From positions 127,632 through 191,631 of the forward strand of contig BCKK01000010.1 of the NCBI GenBank assembly GCA_001600615.1: DNA of 64,000 nt. Direction: 5' to 3'. A program made the position numbers and the translations under genes. Under the pieces are notes generated by a model. That model made no database searches. It was not told the origin of the DNA and saw only the letters and a program-made list of their open reading frames with translations. Source of the stretch: Dioszegia crocea (lineage: Eukaryota; Basidiomycota; Tremellomycetes; Tremellales; Bulleribasidiaceae). Shown piece after piece: positions 63,287-64,000 of this stretch (position 1 is its first letter; each line of letters starts with the position of its first letter).

Positions 63287-64000
63287 ATGCCTATCGAGCT
63301 AAACGAAGACCGGATCTCTGATCTAGTAGACCATCTGCCCCGCTCGGTTCTGCAAAAAGCGCCAAAAACGCATTTTCCCGTCCAACTACCGCTCTCTTTC
63401 CCTACTCCACTCCACCGCATCAACCTCCTCACAGTTCTTCATTTGGTCCACACCACAATCTTGCAGCCCCGACATGCCCTTTACCTCGCCGAGACAAGAT
63501 CTGTCGCCCATGACCTCACCATACGAGGCGTATTCGGGCTCTTTCTCGGTTCCGATGAATCTTGGGCAGCGCAGAATTTGCTCTCTATAAAAGCATGGAA
63601 ACAGGGAGGAATGGACGAGGCGAAAGTCGGAGAGTTCTTCGGGCTGGATATAATGGGGGAGAAGGATCATCCGACTCTGCCAGTCAAGATTGGGGAACGT
63701 TGGAAGCCGGGAGTTGATCTAGCTGGCGACTTGGTGGGTCTATTCCAGAGATTGGGAGATAGATTGCCCCTTCGTTGTGTGGGCGAGGCGGTGTTAGCGG
63801 CTTTGGGTCATTCTGAAGAGGAAGCTAGGGGACAAAAGGGGAGTGCCAGGCATATGGCTTACGCCAGAGCGTTCTGTAATCAGGTATGTGATCCATATTG
63901 TGCTGTTTCCCAAGGGGAATGGCGATTGACTCAGCTAGGTCATCGAGCACGAGCAGTCTTTAGCGGACACATGTCCTCAGCCTCGGGATGGACCCGGTGA
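63287..64000 (+). CDS. 5' part of an unidentified gene (continues past window)
   Basis: Starts MPIELNEDRISDLVDHLPRS and stays open for about 199 codons to a GTATGT donor at about 63883. A next exon (VIEHEQSLADTCPQP...) runs to the window edge. The sequence looks alpha-helical: LQKAPKTHFPVQLPLSFPTP, HRINLLTVLHLVHTTILQPR, HALYLAETRSVAHDLTIRGV, SIKAWKQGGMDEAKVGEFFG, DLVGLFQRLGDRLPLRCVGE. No signal peptide or membrane segment is seen. I do not recognise the family. The start is the first ATG with coding-like sequence after it; an upstream in-frame extension lacks an ATG. Confidence 0.7.
   Translation: MPIELNEDRISDLVDHLPRSVLQKAPKTHFPVQLPLSFPTPLHRINLLTVLHLVHTTILQPRHALYLAETRSVAHDLTIRGVFGLFLGSDESWAAQNLLSIKAWKQGGMDEAKVGEFFGLDIMGEKDHPTLPVKIGERWKPGVDLAGDLVGLFQRLGDRLPLRCVGEAVLAALGHSEEEARGQKGSARHMAYARAFCNQVCDPYCAVSQGEWRLTQLGHRARAVFSGHMSSASGWTR

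Overview
This window is nuclear DNA of a basidiomycete fungus, most likely a tremellomycete (Cryptococcus/Kwoniella/Tremella relatives). The reasons are gene density, very numerous short introns (about 45-65 nt) with GTGAGT/GTAAGT-type donors and a GCTGAC/GCTGAT branch site just before the acceptor, and gene content: a chitin synthase, a double hybrid histidine kinase, a DASH subunit and Ser/Pro-rich disordered proteins. Every protein identity below comes from reading spliced translations by eye. Gene extents are coding sequence from start to stop with introns included. No database search was run.

Left third (1-20.5 kb): 3' end of an unidentified gene (+), a low-complexity protein (-), an 11-exon chitin synthase (+), a CorA/Alr/Mnr2-type Mg2+ transporter (-), two tandem NmrA-like NAD(P)-binding paralogues (-), a DDX41-type DEAD-box helicase (-), the exportin CRM1/XPO1 (+) and a secreted, probably GPI-anchored polysaccharide lyase family 14-like protein (-).

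Middle (20.5-39.6 kb): a 3.5 kb gene-free interval, then a Pcl-type cyclin (+), a TauD/TfdA dioxygenase (-), a Rco1-like double-PHD protein (+), a Ymc1-like mitochondrial carrier (-) divergent from a BolA protein (+), a probably mitochondrial helical-repeat protein (-) and a Slx9-like ribosome-biogenesis factor (+).

Right third (39.6-64 kb): a roughly 1,900-residue histidine kinase with two kinase and two receiver modules (Tco2-like, +), Sld5 of GINS (-), Spc34 of the DASH complex (-), phosphoglycerate kinase (-), a six-knuckle CCHC zinc-finger protein with RGG/GGY tracts (+), a roughly 1,500-residue disordered nuclear-looking protein (-), a short patch with N bases, and the 5' part of an unidentified gene (+).

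Functionally this is mostly housekeeping. The cell-cycle genes (cyclin, SLD5, SPC34, perhaps the chitin synthase) share ACGCGT (MCB-like) promoter elements, suggesting a common G1/S programme. The most interesting observations are a threonine at the leptomycin-B cysteine position of CRM1, six introns at the identical codon position in successive zinc knuckles, coding first exons of 3 nt (SLX9) and 6 nt (CRM1), an in-frame hydrophobic leader on phosphoglycerate kinase, a perfect 22-bp palindrome in a divergent promoter, and a probable GC-AG intron in one of two paralogues. I saw no transposon, tRNA, rRNA, CRISPR array or obviously transferred segment.
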